Shown piece after piece: positions 38,313-51,141 of a stretch of DNA of 64,000 nt (position 1 is the stretch's first letter; each line of letters begins with the position of its first letter). Below the pieces are notes generated by a model, which was given only the letters and a program-made list of their open reading frames with translations, did not search any database and was not told where the DNA came from. This stretch comes from Theobroma cacao. Taxonomy: Eukaryota; Streptophyta; Magnoliopsida; Malvales; Malvaceae. A program made the position numbers and the translations under genes. Location: positions 1,949,728 through 2,013,727 of the forward strand of contig NC_030858.1 in NCBI RefSeq assembly GCF_000208745.1. The letters are read 5' to 3'.

Positions 38313-39847
38313 GGAAGGGCAAGAGGTGGACGCGGTGATTGTTGAGGATTAGGAAAACAGATATCCTAATTTATCAGGGTTTAATGCGACGTTGAGTTTT
38401 GACCACTGATTCTATTGGTCGTTTAATTACTAATTATTATATTTATTTATTAATTTTTTTGCTTGATTATATATTTTAATAAAATATGTGACAATTTTAA
38501 TACTATTTGTAAATTTTGAAAACTTCACAGATAATGTAGAAAATAATAATTCCTCAGTTGACATTTTTATTGTTTTATTTAGATTGTATCCCCTGTTAAA
38601 AATAAATAATTTATTGTTTTTTTTCTTTTCTTTTTTTTTCAAACAGATAAATTTGTGGCATGAGAAACATGTTAAACCGATTCTCTTTTTATGCTTTTAT
38701 TAGAATTTACAAGTTATATGGAAAACACTTACGCAAGCTGCGGTCAACATTTTTAATATTGAAAAAAAATATTAACGAAATTATATATAGTTATATTTTA
38801 TTGACTTTCAAATTGAAATTACTAAATAAAAAAGATATTTTAATTTTTACGTACATAAGTTAAATATATAACTTAACTAATAAATATACTTATTTTAATA
38901 TTAACTCAATTCCATAAATAACTTTCAACTATAATTTTCCTAAAAGTTAATTTTAGTTTTTATATTCACATAAATAATCAAAATTTTAGAGTACAAAAAT
39001 TTAAGTCCTTATTCTCATAAATCATCAGTTGAATTAATGTCTATATACTATTAGTTGTTGTTTATTTGAGTTCTTATTAGTTCAATTGAATTATAAATCT
39101 ATTATATTAATTATAATCGATTAATTTCATATAATAATTTAAATTATAATTCTTCAAAAGAAATTAATTTGTGAAAAAAATTTACATTACTAAAGTGGTT
39201 TTGTATAAATAATGTAAAAAAAAAAAAAAGGAAAAAGAAAAAACGAAAAAGGAAAGAAAAGGAAAGGAAAAAATTGTTGTTTTAATGGCGTCCCATGAGA
39301 GTGAGTTATTGTTACAGCAAATGTTTGATTGTAAGAAAATTATACACTAATCAATAAGTTAAATATTTGATTGCACTTAAAACCCTTCTTTAGTTGCATC
39401 TATTTTTTTTTATTTTTATTTTGTATCATAAAATCATTTATAAAGTATAGCAAAATAGATTACTTAATAAGTGAATATAAATCTTGAAACATTTATATCC
39501 CAAGTTTACATTTGGTTATTTGTGGGTTTAAACTAAGTTTATTTTATTTGCATTTGGTTGTTTGTTTATATATTTGTTTATTAACATCTTTCATAAATGT
39601 AAACTATTGAAAGTCATTTCATTGCTGATATAATTATTTCTTATAATAATATCATCAAAAATAATATATATAGTTTTTTAATAAGAGATACACACATGAG
39701 TATTTGATTTCAAAGTAAGTGTATATGTTTCTTATTGGTTAAATTATACAATTAGTCTTTATATTTTACAGAAATGTAAACATAATCCTTATGCAATAAT
39801 TTATGTAAATTGAACCATTATTTTTAATTTGTTAATTTTAATTCAAC
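38313..39847. other. Gene-free AT-rich spacer
   Basis: Very AT-rich, with poly-A and poly-T runs (about 39210-39250). No gene or recognisable element. Together with 36996-38312 it separates the two duplication copies by about 2.85 kb. Confidence 0.5.
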
Positions 39848-42233
39848 TTATTTTGATTTGTTTTCTTGTTTTAGATTCAGCAAATCATAAAACATTTTCC
39901 ATGTCGATTCTTTTGATCTGTCCTGTCATTCCTATATCGTTTTTGCTTGCATAGAAGATTATTACATTAAGCCATCTTCGATTGATTGTCAATTTCACTG
40001 CTTTGTCATTAATGGGTTCCTGGATTTATCCTGATTTGTTTCAGTCCATTTTGCTCATCTAACTTTGCATGCTGAAACAGTGGCTTTTATTGGAAACATT
40101 AGCTTGTTTGGTTGATTGGTGAATTTTGGTTGTGTATGGCTTTAGATAACTGGAGAGAAGGCTATCATAGGAAAGAACACCAGGACTGGCCGCATGAGGT
40201 ACCGCCGTCATGTGCCCCTGAGGTTCAAGACTGGCTTCAGAGAAGGTACATGATCTTCTTACTGAATCTTATGCTGTTTGAACTGAAAATCTGTGTTTGT
40301 TGGATGATTTGTAGTAATGTTCTTGAATTATTGTCAGGTACTCAAGCAACTCCCAGGAAGAAGTTTTCTGTTATTATTAAACAAGAAGTTTTGATTACAT
40401 AAATCCTGATGCACAGGCTAGCTTTTGGGGCTTTGATGGCATTCCAACATATGCGTATGGCATAAAACGTCCATAACTTATATTAAACAGCTTCAGCTAC
40501 ACGATATATTGTTGCTAATGTACATATAAAAAGGCTAAAAAATCCACTATATTGGCAACATGCAAATGCTTGATTCTGCACTCTTTCCCTTTAGTGTTTC
40601 AGCCAGTAATTCCGTAGTTGAGCCATGTGCAATAATATCTCATCACGACCTTGGTTTGTAACACTGCTGGTCATAATCCATGGTGGTGCAGTCTGGAAGA
40701 AGCCACGTATCAGCTCCTGAAAGTCACTCACATTTTCTTCAGGCCTTTTCCCTCCATTCTTTTTCTTCTTCCGCTTGTCACATTTGGTGAAGATTAGCGT
40801 CATGGGGATCTGAAGACCACAACTAGGGTTAGGAGGAAAGCAGATAACATGCTTCATGAACAATGAGCATCCTTATACGAAGAAGTCAGTACTCAGGATC
40901 AACAGGCTTTCGCCTGCTGTCTTGAGAAGATGGTATGGTTGACATATCAAAGTCGGTTGCATCTCCATATACGTTTCTCTTGTTATAGGTCGAAGAAAAT
41001 TTACCTGGTTCTGACCAAGCCAACTAGCATATTCAAGATCAATTTTCTTTGCAGTAATGCTAGCATCTATAAGCAGGAAAACTGAGACTAATGTTGAACG
41101 GTTCAGGAAATAGTCTTTGGTAAACTTGCTCCAGTCTGTCCGGAGTTCCTGAGGGGCAGCTGCATACCTGTTCAAGAAAAAGTGTAATCCAATTTAACTC
41201 TTGCAGAAGTGCCCCATGCATAGTCCTCAACACTTGTAGTTTGGTTGTAAGAATATAATAGCATAAATCTTTGAAACAGCATAATATGAACTTTTGGGGA
41301 TGGCTGGTGGATGTTAGATAGAGCCTATTCAATAAAATATGCCAGCTTTGTTCCCCTTTGCACACTTTAGCTTAGCTCAAAAGTTATAGTTTACACTAGA
41401 ACAAGTTCTATGAAAGTTAAGACAAAAACCAACTCAAGGCAATATTTGCCTAAGTTTGGAATCACGTGTGAAGTCCTAAACAGCTAAAATGGTGAACTAA
41501 TATACATAAATTGAAAGTAAGATTTATTGATGGGAAAGGACACAGTGTCACGCACTAGGAAACACATACTACAACCATTTCTGATTAAAACATAGAGGAA
41601 ATCCTCTTGCTGGGTGACATCGGTCCACAAAAAATTTGGGGAAAAGAATGTAATTTAACAGCTGAGAGTTATAATTTAGATTCAATGGAGGACAAGCAAA
41701 ATAGAGTTTGAAGGCAAGGCTCTCCTGTCATTTGTCATAAGACTTGTGTGGTGTGCCTATATCTACTTCATCTGGAGAGACAGGAATTAGAGAGTTTTTG
41801 GTAAAGCTGGGAAGTCTCCCAAGGGTATTCTGCTTTGTATGGTGAAATCTGTTAGATATAAACTGAATGGCTTAAAACAGATAGCAGCAGATGATGTAAA
41901 TAGGGAGCTATTTAAAAACTGGGGATTGGGTGATCATATACTTGTTTGATTTTTTGTGCATGGTTTTCCAGCATTGGCAGGATTTCTTTTTGTAGCAGGT
42001 CTATCCTGCTTTCTTTGAACAAATACAAATTTACCTATAAAAAAAAGAGGTTCAAAGAGAACTTGGCATAGCTACTTATTACCATCAACTTGAACAAAAG
42101 AAGGGAAGTATTGTACTCGATATCATTTTTGTTAGTACCATTTGCATCTTAAATAATCTCAAGCTGTAATTGACTTATCTTAAGAAATGAACTTAGAAAA
42201 GAGACTTAAGCCCATATACAAGTAAAGATTATA
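39848..42233. repeat. Segmental duplication, copy B
   Basis: Partner of 34115-36995. It begins with intron 2-like sequence of eL37 and ends inside intron 2 of the intact EngB gene. It is shorter than copy A, mainly because about 0.5 kb of the eL37 downstream region is missing. Confidence 0.88.
40146..40363 (+). pseudogene. eL37 3' fragment (exons 3 and 4 only)
   Basis: Exon 3-like 40146-40245 is 100 bases against 102 in the functional gene: GGAGTGTGAAGG has become GGAGAGAAGG, a frameshift, with more substitutions after it. Exon 4-like sequence runs 40338-40363 and then joins directly to what was 3' untranslated sequence, so the C terminus and stop codon are gone. Exons 1 and 2, which carry the zinc site, are absent. 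Splice sites around exon 3 are still present. Confidence 0.9.
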
Positions 42234-43457
42234 AATCAATATATTGATCTCTCACTGTTTAAAATTGAAAAAACTGATTCAACTAAGCCCTAGCCCCCGA
42301 TTAATCATTTGAGACGGGTACATAAATTCTTTTTCTCCAAGACAGTGAAAAAGCTTAATAAATATAAGTTTCTGAGATTCCACTAATGGTAAAATCAGAT
42401 TTACACAAACAACAGAAGTCACCTAGTGTTTGTTTTAAATATAGCATGTTACTGTTTATATAAGGTGTATATAGGACAAGTATATAAGAGGCAATTGGTA
42501 AAGCATACCCATATCCAGGCAAATCCACCAAGTACCAATTATCATTGATGCGGAAATGGTTGATGCATTGTGTCTTCCCTGCAAGGATAAAAGTACTACT
42601 GGTCAATATACACCTCCTCACGGACTTTGAAGCTAAAATGAAAAACTTTGAATCGAATGAACCAATAAAAAGACTGTCCCGATCCTAAGATTGCTCACCC
42701 ACCAAGATTTGGCAAACCATTAAACACCAAGAAGCTTAACACTAAACTGCTACTACTTAAATCCTTACTAAATCTGCCAGTGTAAAATTGGGTACAAAAA
42801 TTTGTTGCTTCTAATACCCCTCCTGAAATGATAAATTGACATTAACAAATTACAAATATCTTGTTATGAAGCAGAAGCAGACATATTAAGTTTGGAAGAT
42901 TCTCGCACAAGAAACATTCCAGTAGCCTAAGGAAAAGAATAATGATAACAGCAGCACATTAAACCTCTCTTACCAGGTTTCTTAGACGTGAGAGCAAGGC
43001 GTTTCCTTCTTACAAGCGAATTGAGAAGCGAAGATTTCCCCACATTAGACCGACCAACAAGCGCAAACTCAGGCAATCCATCAGAAGGACAATCCTCGGT
43101 CCTCACACTACTCTTCACAAACTCAGCTTGAAGCACTTGAGCCTCCCTTGCATACTTGCTCACCACTATGTTCGACCCTTTCAAGATTCTTGTACTTAAG
43201 TTAGGGTCGTCAAAAGAAACCTCTGTCTCTGGAGGAACAAACAACTTGTCCAGTGAAATCTCCACCCGCGGCTCTTCGGAAACAGAAAACTGACTAATGG
43301 GTATTGGCTCAGTGGTTGAAAGAGTCGATTTTGGAGCAGAGAAAAGTGTCGGGCAAGTGACTTTGATGGGTAATTTTGGTTTGGGGAAAAAATTTAAATT
43401 TGGCGGCGGTCCTTTAAAGACCAAATATTGAAATCTTGGAAGCTGAGTTAGAACCAT
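40591..43457 (-). CDS. EngB/YihA-type GTPase, chloroplast-targeted (EMB2001-like)
   Basis: Exons (minus strand): 42974-43457, 42509-42578, 41005-41167, 40591-40809; 311 aa, in phase throughout. Known: EngB/YihA GTPases assist assembly of the bacterial-type large ribosomal subunit; the Arabidopsis homologue At2g22870 (EMB2001) is embryo-essential. Seen: a Ser/Thr/Pro-rich, basic transit-peptide-like N terminus (about residues 1-60), G1 GRSNVGKS (135-142), G3 DLPGYG (180-185), G4 TKCD (247-250) and a G5-like [12 protein letters not shown] chose the ATG at 43457 (MVLTQLPRF); an in-frame ATG at 43568 would add 37 residues that look less like a transit peptide. Residue 222 is in SITAKK where copy A has GIPAKK. 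The last two exons lie in duplication copy B. Confidence 0.92.
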
Positions 43458-43811
43458 CACTCTCTCTTCCAACCAAACCGATGAGTAGTTCTTCTCCGTT
43501 GCTAGGCAAAGCCACAAAGGCAAGCAAAAAATCTGGGCCGAGGCCGATATTCTTGAGTTAAAACGCACCGGTTGGTACCCAGTAAGAGTAACACTAACAT
43601 AGATAAATAAGCCAACTTGTTAAGGAAACGCTGTCGTATGGCCTGAAAAACACTAAACGGAGAGGTTTTAAACGTGTCATAAAACTGTAACTGTCTCATC
43701 TCTCTTAAACTCCAAATTCCAACCACTATTGTCTTCCTTCCACGGCCGATCAGCCTACGGTTTGGTGGATCTTTGGTTTGAGCTGACATCGGATTCCGTT
43801 AGCCACCAGCC
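43458..43811. promoter_or_regulatory. Shared divergent promoter region of EngB and AP-4 beta
   Basis: Only 354 bases separate the chosen EngB start (minus) from the AP-4 beta start (plus), so both core promoters and leaders must fit here. I see no clear TATA box on either strand, which is common for housekeeping genes. Confidence 0.6.
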
Positions 43812-46800
43812 ATGGCTCCCCCGGCTCAGTCTCAACGGTCATCCTCACCGTCTCAACCTTCCGGGTAACTCTATCATTTCCCCTTCCCCCAAGCCTTCAA
43901 TTTTAACAGCAATTTTTACTCGGTGTTTGTTTTGTTCTCATTGGTTTAAATTCCTATTTAATTTTTGTTCTCTTTTGATGGACCTCTAATTAAACTTGCT
44001 AATTACTATGAACAGTAAAAGTGAAGTCTCCGATTTGAAACTACAGCTCCGGCAGCTGGCCGGCAGCCGAGCACCGGGCGTCGACGATTCGAAGCGAGAG
44101 CTATTCAAAAAAGTGATCTCCTATATGACGATCGGAATCGACGTGTCGTCTCTCTTCGGCGAGATGGTGATGTGCTCGGCCACATCCGACATCGTTTTAA
44201 AGAAAATGTGTTATCTCTACGTAGGTAATTACGCCAAAGTCAACCCTGATCTCGCTCTCTTGACCATCAATTTCCTCCAAAGGGATTGCCACGATGAAGA
44301 TCCAATGATCCGAGGGCTTGCCTTGCGGAGCTTGTGCTCGTTACGTGTCGCAAATCTAGTGGAGTATTTGGTGGGGCCGTTAGGATCCGGATTGAAAGAT
44401 AGTAATAGTTACGTGAGAATTGTGGCGGTTATTGGAGTTTTGAAGCTATATCATATCTCAGTTTCCACTTGTGTCGATGCGGATTTTCCTTCAATATTGA
44501 AGCATCTGATGCTCAATGACTCAGATACTCAAGTGAGAGCTAGTTAAAATGCTAGAATTGATCGTCAAAATATTTTTTTTGTATGTTGATTTAGCTCGTG
44601 GATTATTGAGTTATTTGTTTCATTAGGTAGTTGCAAATTGTTTGTCTGCTTTACAAGAGATTTGGAGCGCGGAAGCTAGCACTTCTGAAGAGGCATCGAG
44701 GGAAAGGGAAGCTTTGATTAGCAAGCCGGTTATATATTACCTATTGAATCGGTATGTTGTATAGTTAAAATCAAGAATTAAGGGGAAAATTGAGATGTTG
44801 TGGTGATTATGCTGTCATTTATCTGAGGTTCAATACTTAGTCGTGCTGTTCAATTAATAAAAATTTCTGTGATGTTATGTTAAATGAATGCTTTCCAACG
44901 TGTTTTGATGTGTAGGATCAAGGAATTTAGTGAATGGGCACAGTGCCTTGTGCTGGAGTTGGTAGCTAAATACATGCCATTAGAGAGCGATGAGATTTTT
45001 GACATTATGAATCTCCTTGAGGATAGACTTCAGCATGCCAACGGGGCTGTTGTCTTAGCCACAATCAAAGTGTTTTTACAGTTGACTCTATCCTTGACTG
45101 ATGTTCATCAGCAGGTGCCTATCAAACTTCTTTTATCTAACTATTTAATTCAATGTGTGGAATATTGTTAAATTTCTACTTTGCAAAAGCAGTTTGCTTG
45201 CATATCTGCAATCAGGGAGGTGCTTTTCAGTTAATTATGAGATTGTGGTTCATGCTTCTTTTGTCAGTCATCAATACCTTCCTTACTTTTATCTCTAACA
45301 GAGAAGTTATTTCTTCTTGTTATTTGGAAAAAAAAAAATTGGGGCCGGTGTTTTTGACCCTGAATCATCCTGCATGACCTTGATGTTAAACCATACTTTG
45401 ATTGTATTAGTTAGATTAATAGTACCCGCATATCACTTGGTTTTGTTTGTGGGCTCAGGAGTTTGCTAACACAATTCTTTTATGTTAAGGTTTATGAACG
45501 TATCAAAGCACCCTTGTTGACCCTTGTGAGTTCAGGAAGCCCAGAACAGTCTTATGCAGTTTTAAGTCATCTGCATATCTTGGTGATGCGGGCACCTTAT
45601 ATATTTTCCTCAGACTACAAACACTTCTATTGCCAGTATAATGAACCATATTATGTCAAAAGGTTGAAGCTTGAAATGTTGACTGCTGTGGCAAATGAGA
45701 GCAATACTTATGAAATTGGTAAGCAAATAGCCTCGCAGTTTGTTTGTGAGGGCCTCTCTGGAAAAAGATGACATCTGTAAATTGTCAATCTTCTTTCTTG
45801 TGTATTCGGATATGTAACCTTGTTGAGTCAATTTCAGTGACGGAATTATGTGAGTATGCTGCAAATGTTGATATTCCCATTGCCAGAGAGTCAATAAGAG
45901 CTGTTGGCAAAATAGCACTGCAGCAGTATGATGTGAATGCAATTGTTGATAGGCTTCTTCAATTTCTTGAAATGGAGAAAGACTATGTTACTGCTGAAGC
46001 TCTGGTAAATAAATATATTTCTGCCACTACTAGAAGTTTGGGATTTTAAATATATGCATAATTAACATACCTTACTGTCTTCCCACAAAAGCATGATTAG
46101 TTCACCATTGCCAGCTAGATTGATATAAGTTCTTTTGTGCAGGTACTTGTAAAAGATCTTCTTAGAAAATATCCTCAGTGGAGCCATGATTGCATTGCTG
46201 TGGTTGGGAACATAAGCAGCAAAAATGTGCAGGAACCCAAGGCGAAGGCAGCTCTTATATGGATGTTGGGGGAATATTCTCAGGATATGCAGGATGCTCC
46301 TTATATTTTGGAGAGTTTAGTTGAAAATTGGGATGAGGAGCATTCTGCTGAGGTAAACAACCTGCTTGGATATTGTCCAATGATCACATGTTAAGCCATG
46401 TTCTGTTGTTTTGAACCATTTCTGATTATAGTTAATACTTCTTATATTTCGGAGTTGGTTGCTTTTGTGAGAAAAGAAAAGGTTGTTGAGCCATTTTATT
46501 CAACTGCCAGTTGTATCTATTACGGTATTCTTATACCCTTGTTGGTTCTCAGATGTTCTTATTCATGTCTTTCTAGTGGATATGTGGTGCAGTAAATGTG
46601 TTAATATGGTTTACATACTAGTATAGTATAGTTGCTTAGCAAATGTATATCATCTTAGGTACTCTGATTGTTTCTAATTATTCTATGTGTTTACTTAACA
46701 CACATGTTCAACCACCAGCTGTTTCCTCTCATCTCATTCCACAACAGAAGGGCACTGCTATTTTGTTATTGTAGATTAAGTATTTGTAAAGTTTCCATTG

Positions 46801-49568
46801 GCAGTAGAATTAAAGCCTTCTTTTTATACTGAAATTTTGGAAATTGGATTCAACGATCTGCATCATGAATTACGTCATTTACTTGGATGATGGATGATGC
46901 CATTGGACAGGTTCGGTTACATCTTCTCACTGCAGTAATGAAGTGCTTTTTCAAAAGGCCACCTGAGACTCAAAATGCTTTAGGAGCTGCTTTGGCCGCA
47001 GGTATTGCTGATTTTCACCAGGTATGAGTTTGTCTTTTTGTCTTTCTTTTCCCTCTTACATCAATAATATCGTTTGAATTGTCAAGTTGTTTTCTGGAAA
47101 CAATAAATTAAATCTTCAACTTCAATGCAGGATGTTCATGACAGAGCCTTATTCTACTATAGGATTTTACAATATAATGTATCTGTAGCAGAACATGTGG
47201 TAAACCCTCCAAAGCAAGCTGTTTCTGTTTTTGCTGATACTCAGAGCAGTGAAATTAAAGATCGGATATTTGATGAATTTAACAGTTTATCTGTTGTATA
47301 CCAGAAGGTAACTACTAGCTTCTTCCAACTTTATGTTATAGGCCATTTTTGTGTACTTTAGACCGTTTAGAAAGCTCTTGTGGTGGGTTGTTAAAGCATC
47401 CAATTTGTGTATTCAAAGGAAAAAATTAAGGCAAAGACAAGGCATATGCAATAACCTAATTACATAGTTTGTAGTTTCAACCTTAATCAAAGTTGATGAT
47501 GTGGATCTGGTTGTTGAAATCCATATCTATTACCATTGTTTATTCGTTCATAACTTACATGCTGGTGAAAACTGATTGGGGTTTCGCAATAAGTGATAGT
47601 ACTTCCTGAAATAATAATAGTTCTTCAATAAGGCCTTTTTTTATTCTTAACCTCATGGCAGAGGGAGTCTGCCTTGCTTCAAGGTGTGCCACAAAGCTTG
47701 CCAGGAAAGTGTTATTCTAACATAACAACCTAAAAAACTAGAATATAATATCACATGCAATCTCAACCAAATATATGTGGGACATTACATATTTAACACT
47801 CCCCTTGATGTGTAAGAAATTTGTTCTTGGGAACCACTAGACCAAAATGTATAAGCCATTAGGTGAGGGTCCAAAAATAAGTCTTATTTACTTATCTCCT
47901 CATCTACAAGCCACTTAGGCATGGAATTAAGGGGCAAAGAATTTTTCTTTCCCTTGGTGAAAGGTGCATTTTTAAACAAGGTGAAGTTTTACTTTTCAAA
48001 GTACTGGTATCTCTTAAGTTATCCTTACCTTTGTCAATTCCATTTCCTGCATAATTGTCAAAGGTAATAACCCATGGAAGAACCAATGAGGATACCTATT
48101 GAATGGACTTGCAACTTTAGTTTGTGTGACAGCTGTGACATAACTTGCTACAACTTTACTTTCTGTACTCTTGAGAGCTAAAAAATTGACTACTCATGAA
48201 ATATAGGTTTTTTGCTCTAATCACTGTATTGTGCCTCTCAAAGCATTTTCTTAATTTAAAGCAAAGTTTCCTTTCTGCTATTAAACAGTGTAGTGTACTA
48301 TATCCACTCTGCATCTGTTTTGTGTTTCTTTTCCTTTGTTTTAAGGAATCTAGGTGGTTCAGTTGTTGTACTTGAATCATAATAGAGTCAGGGTTAACTG
48401 ATATTTGTAAATATCTGCAGCCATCTTACATGTTTACAGATAAGGAGCACAGGGGTCCTTTTGAGTTTTCAGATGAACTTGGAAATCTATCTATTGGTGG
48501 AGAAGCAGCAGATAATGTTGTTTCGGCTCAGAGAGTGGAGGCAAATGATAAGGATCTACTTTTAACTACTTCAGAGAAAGAGGAAACTAGAGGTTCGAGT
48601 AATAACGGTACTGATTATACTGCTCCTTATGATAGTTCGTCTACATCTGTCTTTGCCTCGCAAACACGGATGGAGTTGGAGATTTCAAATCCCACCTCAG
48701 CAGGCCATGCTCCACAAGCTAGCTTGGGAATTGATGATCTACTTGGTCTTGGTTTACCAGCAGCACCTGCTCCTTCGTCTCCTCAGTTGAAGCTTAGTTC
48801 AAAAGCTGTTCTAGATCCAAGCGCATTTCAGCAAAAGTGGCGCCAGTTACCAGTTGCTTTGTCACAGGTTTGCTTGTCAAATATAACAATATATAGTTTG
48901 ATTTGTTTTCACTTGTTACGACCTCCTGTTGGTCATCCCTATCTCTTGCTTGCTCTCTCTTAGACATTAAAACCTTTTCTTGGCTGAATTTTAGCTAGGA
49001 TAATGCAGTTGGATACTATCTTTATATTATTACCTGAATTTTATTTCTGGCTGATGGCCACTTATGCTACAACCTTATGTCTAGAAAGTGAACTATTTAT
49101 GAAAGTATTACATCCTTAGCATCAAAACTATCCTCAGAGTTCGGGACAAAAACCAACCACCAGATGGCCCCTAGAATGGAAACCATGCCTGGTCCTTTAT
49201 GTTGTTTTCAATACTTGGGGCAGAAACTTTGCTTACATATGCCACCTTTCTCAAAACTCGTCTTTTAATCGGTGCAGGAATGCTCAGTGAGCCCTCAAGG
49301 TGTTGCGGCATTTACATCTCCTCAAGCTCTCCTTCGGCACATGCAAAGCCACTCCATTCACTGCATTGCATCAGGTGGTCAATCCCCTAATTTCAAGTTC
49401 TTCTTCTTTGCACAAAAGGCGGAGGAGACATCGAATTATCTTGTGGAATGTGTAATCAACACATCATCGGCTAAAGCCCAAATAAAGATCAAAGCTGATG
49501 ATCAAAGTACATCCTCGGCATTCTCAACTGTTTTCCAATCAGCCTTGTCCAGATTTGGTATTCCATGA
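43812..49568 (+). CDS. AP-4 complex subunit beta (beta-adaptin)
   Basis: Exons: 43812-43864, 44016-44532, 44627-44751, 44916-45114, 45490-45718, 45838-46004, 46143-46352, 46911-47021, 47131-47307, 48421-48867, 49278-49568; 841 aa with every junction in phase, the same length I recall for Arabidopsis At5g11490. Known: AP-4 is a clathrin-independent adaptor at the trans-Golgi network that sorts cargo to the vacuole. Seen: a start MAPPAQSQRSSSPSQPSGK, an armadillo-like trunk (about residues 20-600, with VVANCLSALQEIW and DRLQHANGAVV), a hinge with DDLLGLGLP (about 700-720) and a C-terminal appendage ending SALSRFGIP. Intron 9 (1.1 kb) is the longest. It shares its promoter region with EngB. Confidence 0.97.
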
Positions 49569-51141
49569 GGACTTAAACGCATTCTTCATATAATGGCTCG
49601 ACGAGAAGATGTGGGTTGTTAATGTTATTGATTTCTTTTCTTTGAGGAAGAAATTGAAAGAGAAAATTGTTTTACCGAGAAAGAATTGATAAAAACACTT
49701 TTTTTGTAGGTGTAGATGTGTGCATGTGATTAACATCTTTTGCCCTTCTTGATTTCCATCCTAGTTCATTGTGTTATTCTGCACGACTAGATTACGAGTG
49801 AGTTGGCTTTCTAGCTAAACCTTAGCACAAAATTTTGCAAGTTTCTTCCTTTCAAAGGTTAATACATGCTTATATTTCAGAGATTAACAAGATCGCCTGC
49901 TATTTCCCTACTTTTTTTTCCTTGAATGATGGCTGGCGTTCTTTGTGTAGGACATGGCACAATATCAAAAGCAGACTTGTAGATATATAGAAAGACAAAT
50001 TTCAGTTATTAATTAAATTGTTTGGATAATTTTAATTTAAGTTAAAATTTGAATATTGGATACTGATGATATAAAAAGAATAATTATTATAAAAAAAAAA
50101 GAAAAAAATATGCAATATGGATGTAAGTGAATTTGTTTAAATGTATAAAGAGTATTAATAATATAAAAAAAGTTAAGAAATATATTTAAAAATAAGTTTT
50201 TGTTGGTAGAGTTAAAGAAAATAAAAATTATGTAAAAAAAAAGAAATATAATAAATGTTGATGTTCTAGCTTTCAAAATCACTTATCCAACTCTCAAGAA
50301 TTTTAATATTTTTAATTTTTAATTTTTTTCAAACGAGATAATTTTGAAATTCTCTTGACAGATGAATTTTTTATGAAAAAAAAATAAAAAAGAGAGAAAG
50401 AAAAGTTGTTTTTCTTCTAGTAATAATCAAATTATATGATAATTTTTGTTACATATTTTACATTTTAGTAAAATTTATTTACGAGGAAAAATATTAAAAA
50501 TTTCATTTGACGATTTTATAAGGAATTGGAGAGCTTTCTTGCATACTTAAGATAATGAATAATGCTTTTTTTCTTTAGAGAAAAAAAATAATATATAATT
50601 TAAAATTAAAAAAATGCTAAAATTATAATAAACTTGTAATAAGATGTGAATCACTTTTAAGTAATAAAAACTTTACATGATTATTTGGTCCGTTAAATAG
50701 ATGAAAATAAAACAAAATAACTAGTAAGTGACTATCCACGTCCCCGCTTTCGAGTGGGTAGGTGGTCCCATCCCACCTGTTGGAGACGAGTTCTCATTTC
50801 GTGGTCCGTGAATTAGTGTTATTTTAAAATTGCTTAGATTAGCTTAGACTTATCATAACTATTTTAAAATTGTTAGATTAGCTCAGGCTAGAGAGTGTTG
50901 AAATTTACTAAGAAACCAGCAAGTAGTACTAACTACTTCCTGTCTCTTTCTGTCTGAGTGGTTGGTTTCTAGTTTTTGTCAGTAAAAATATTACTTGGCT
51001 TTTTGTTTGTGGATTCATGAATTGTGAAGAAAGAAAGAAGAATTCCAGCTATGGAATCCACCCAGATAGTTAATCAAGTGATTTGCATGTGGACTACCCA
51101 AAAGAACTTGTAAAGAATTCTTCCGGGGATAAGATTCAACA
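49569..51141. other. AT-rich spacer between AP-4 beta and PERK
   Basis: It contains the AP-4 beta 3' untranslated region at the left and the PERK leader at the right. The middle (about 50040-50650) is extremely AT-rich with poly-A tracts. No gene recognised. Confidence 0.5.
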
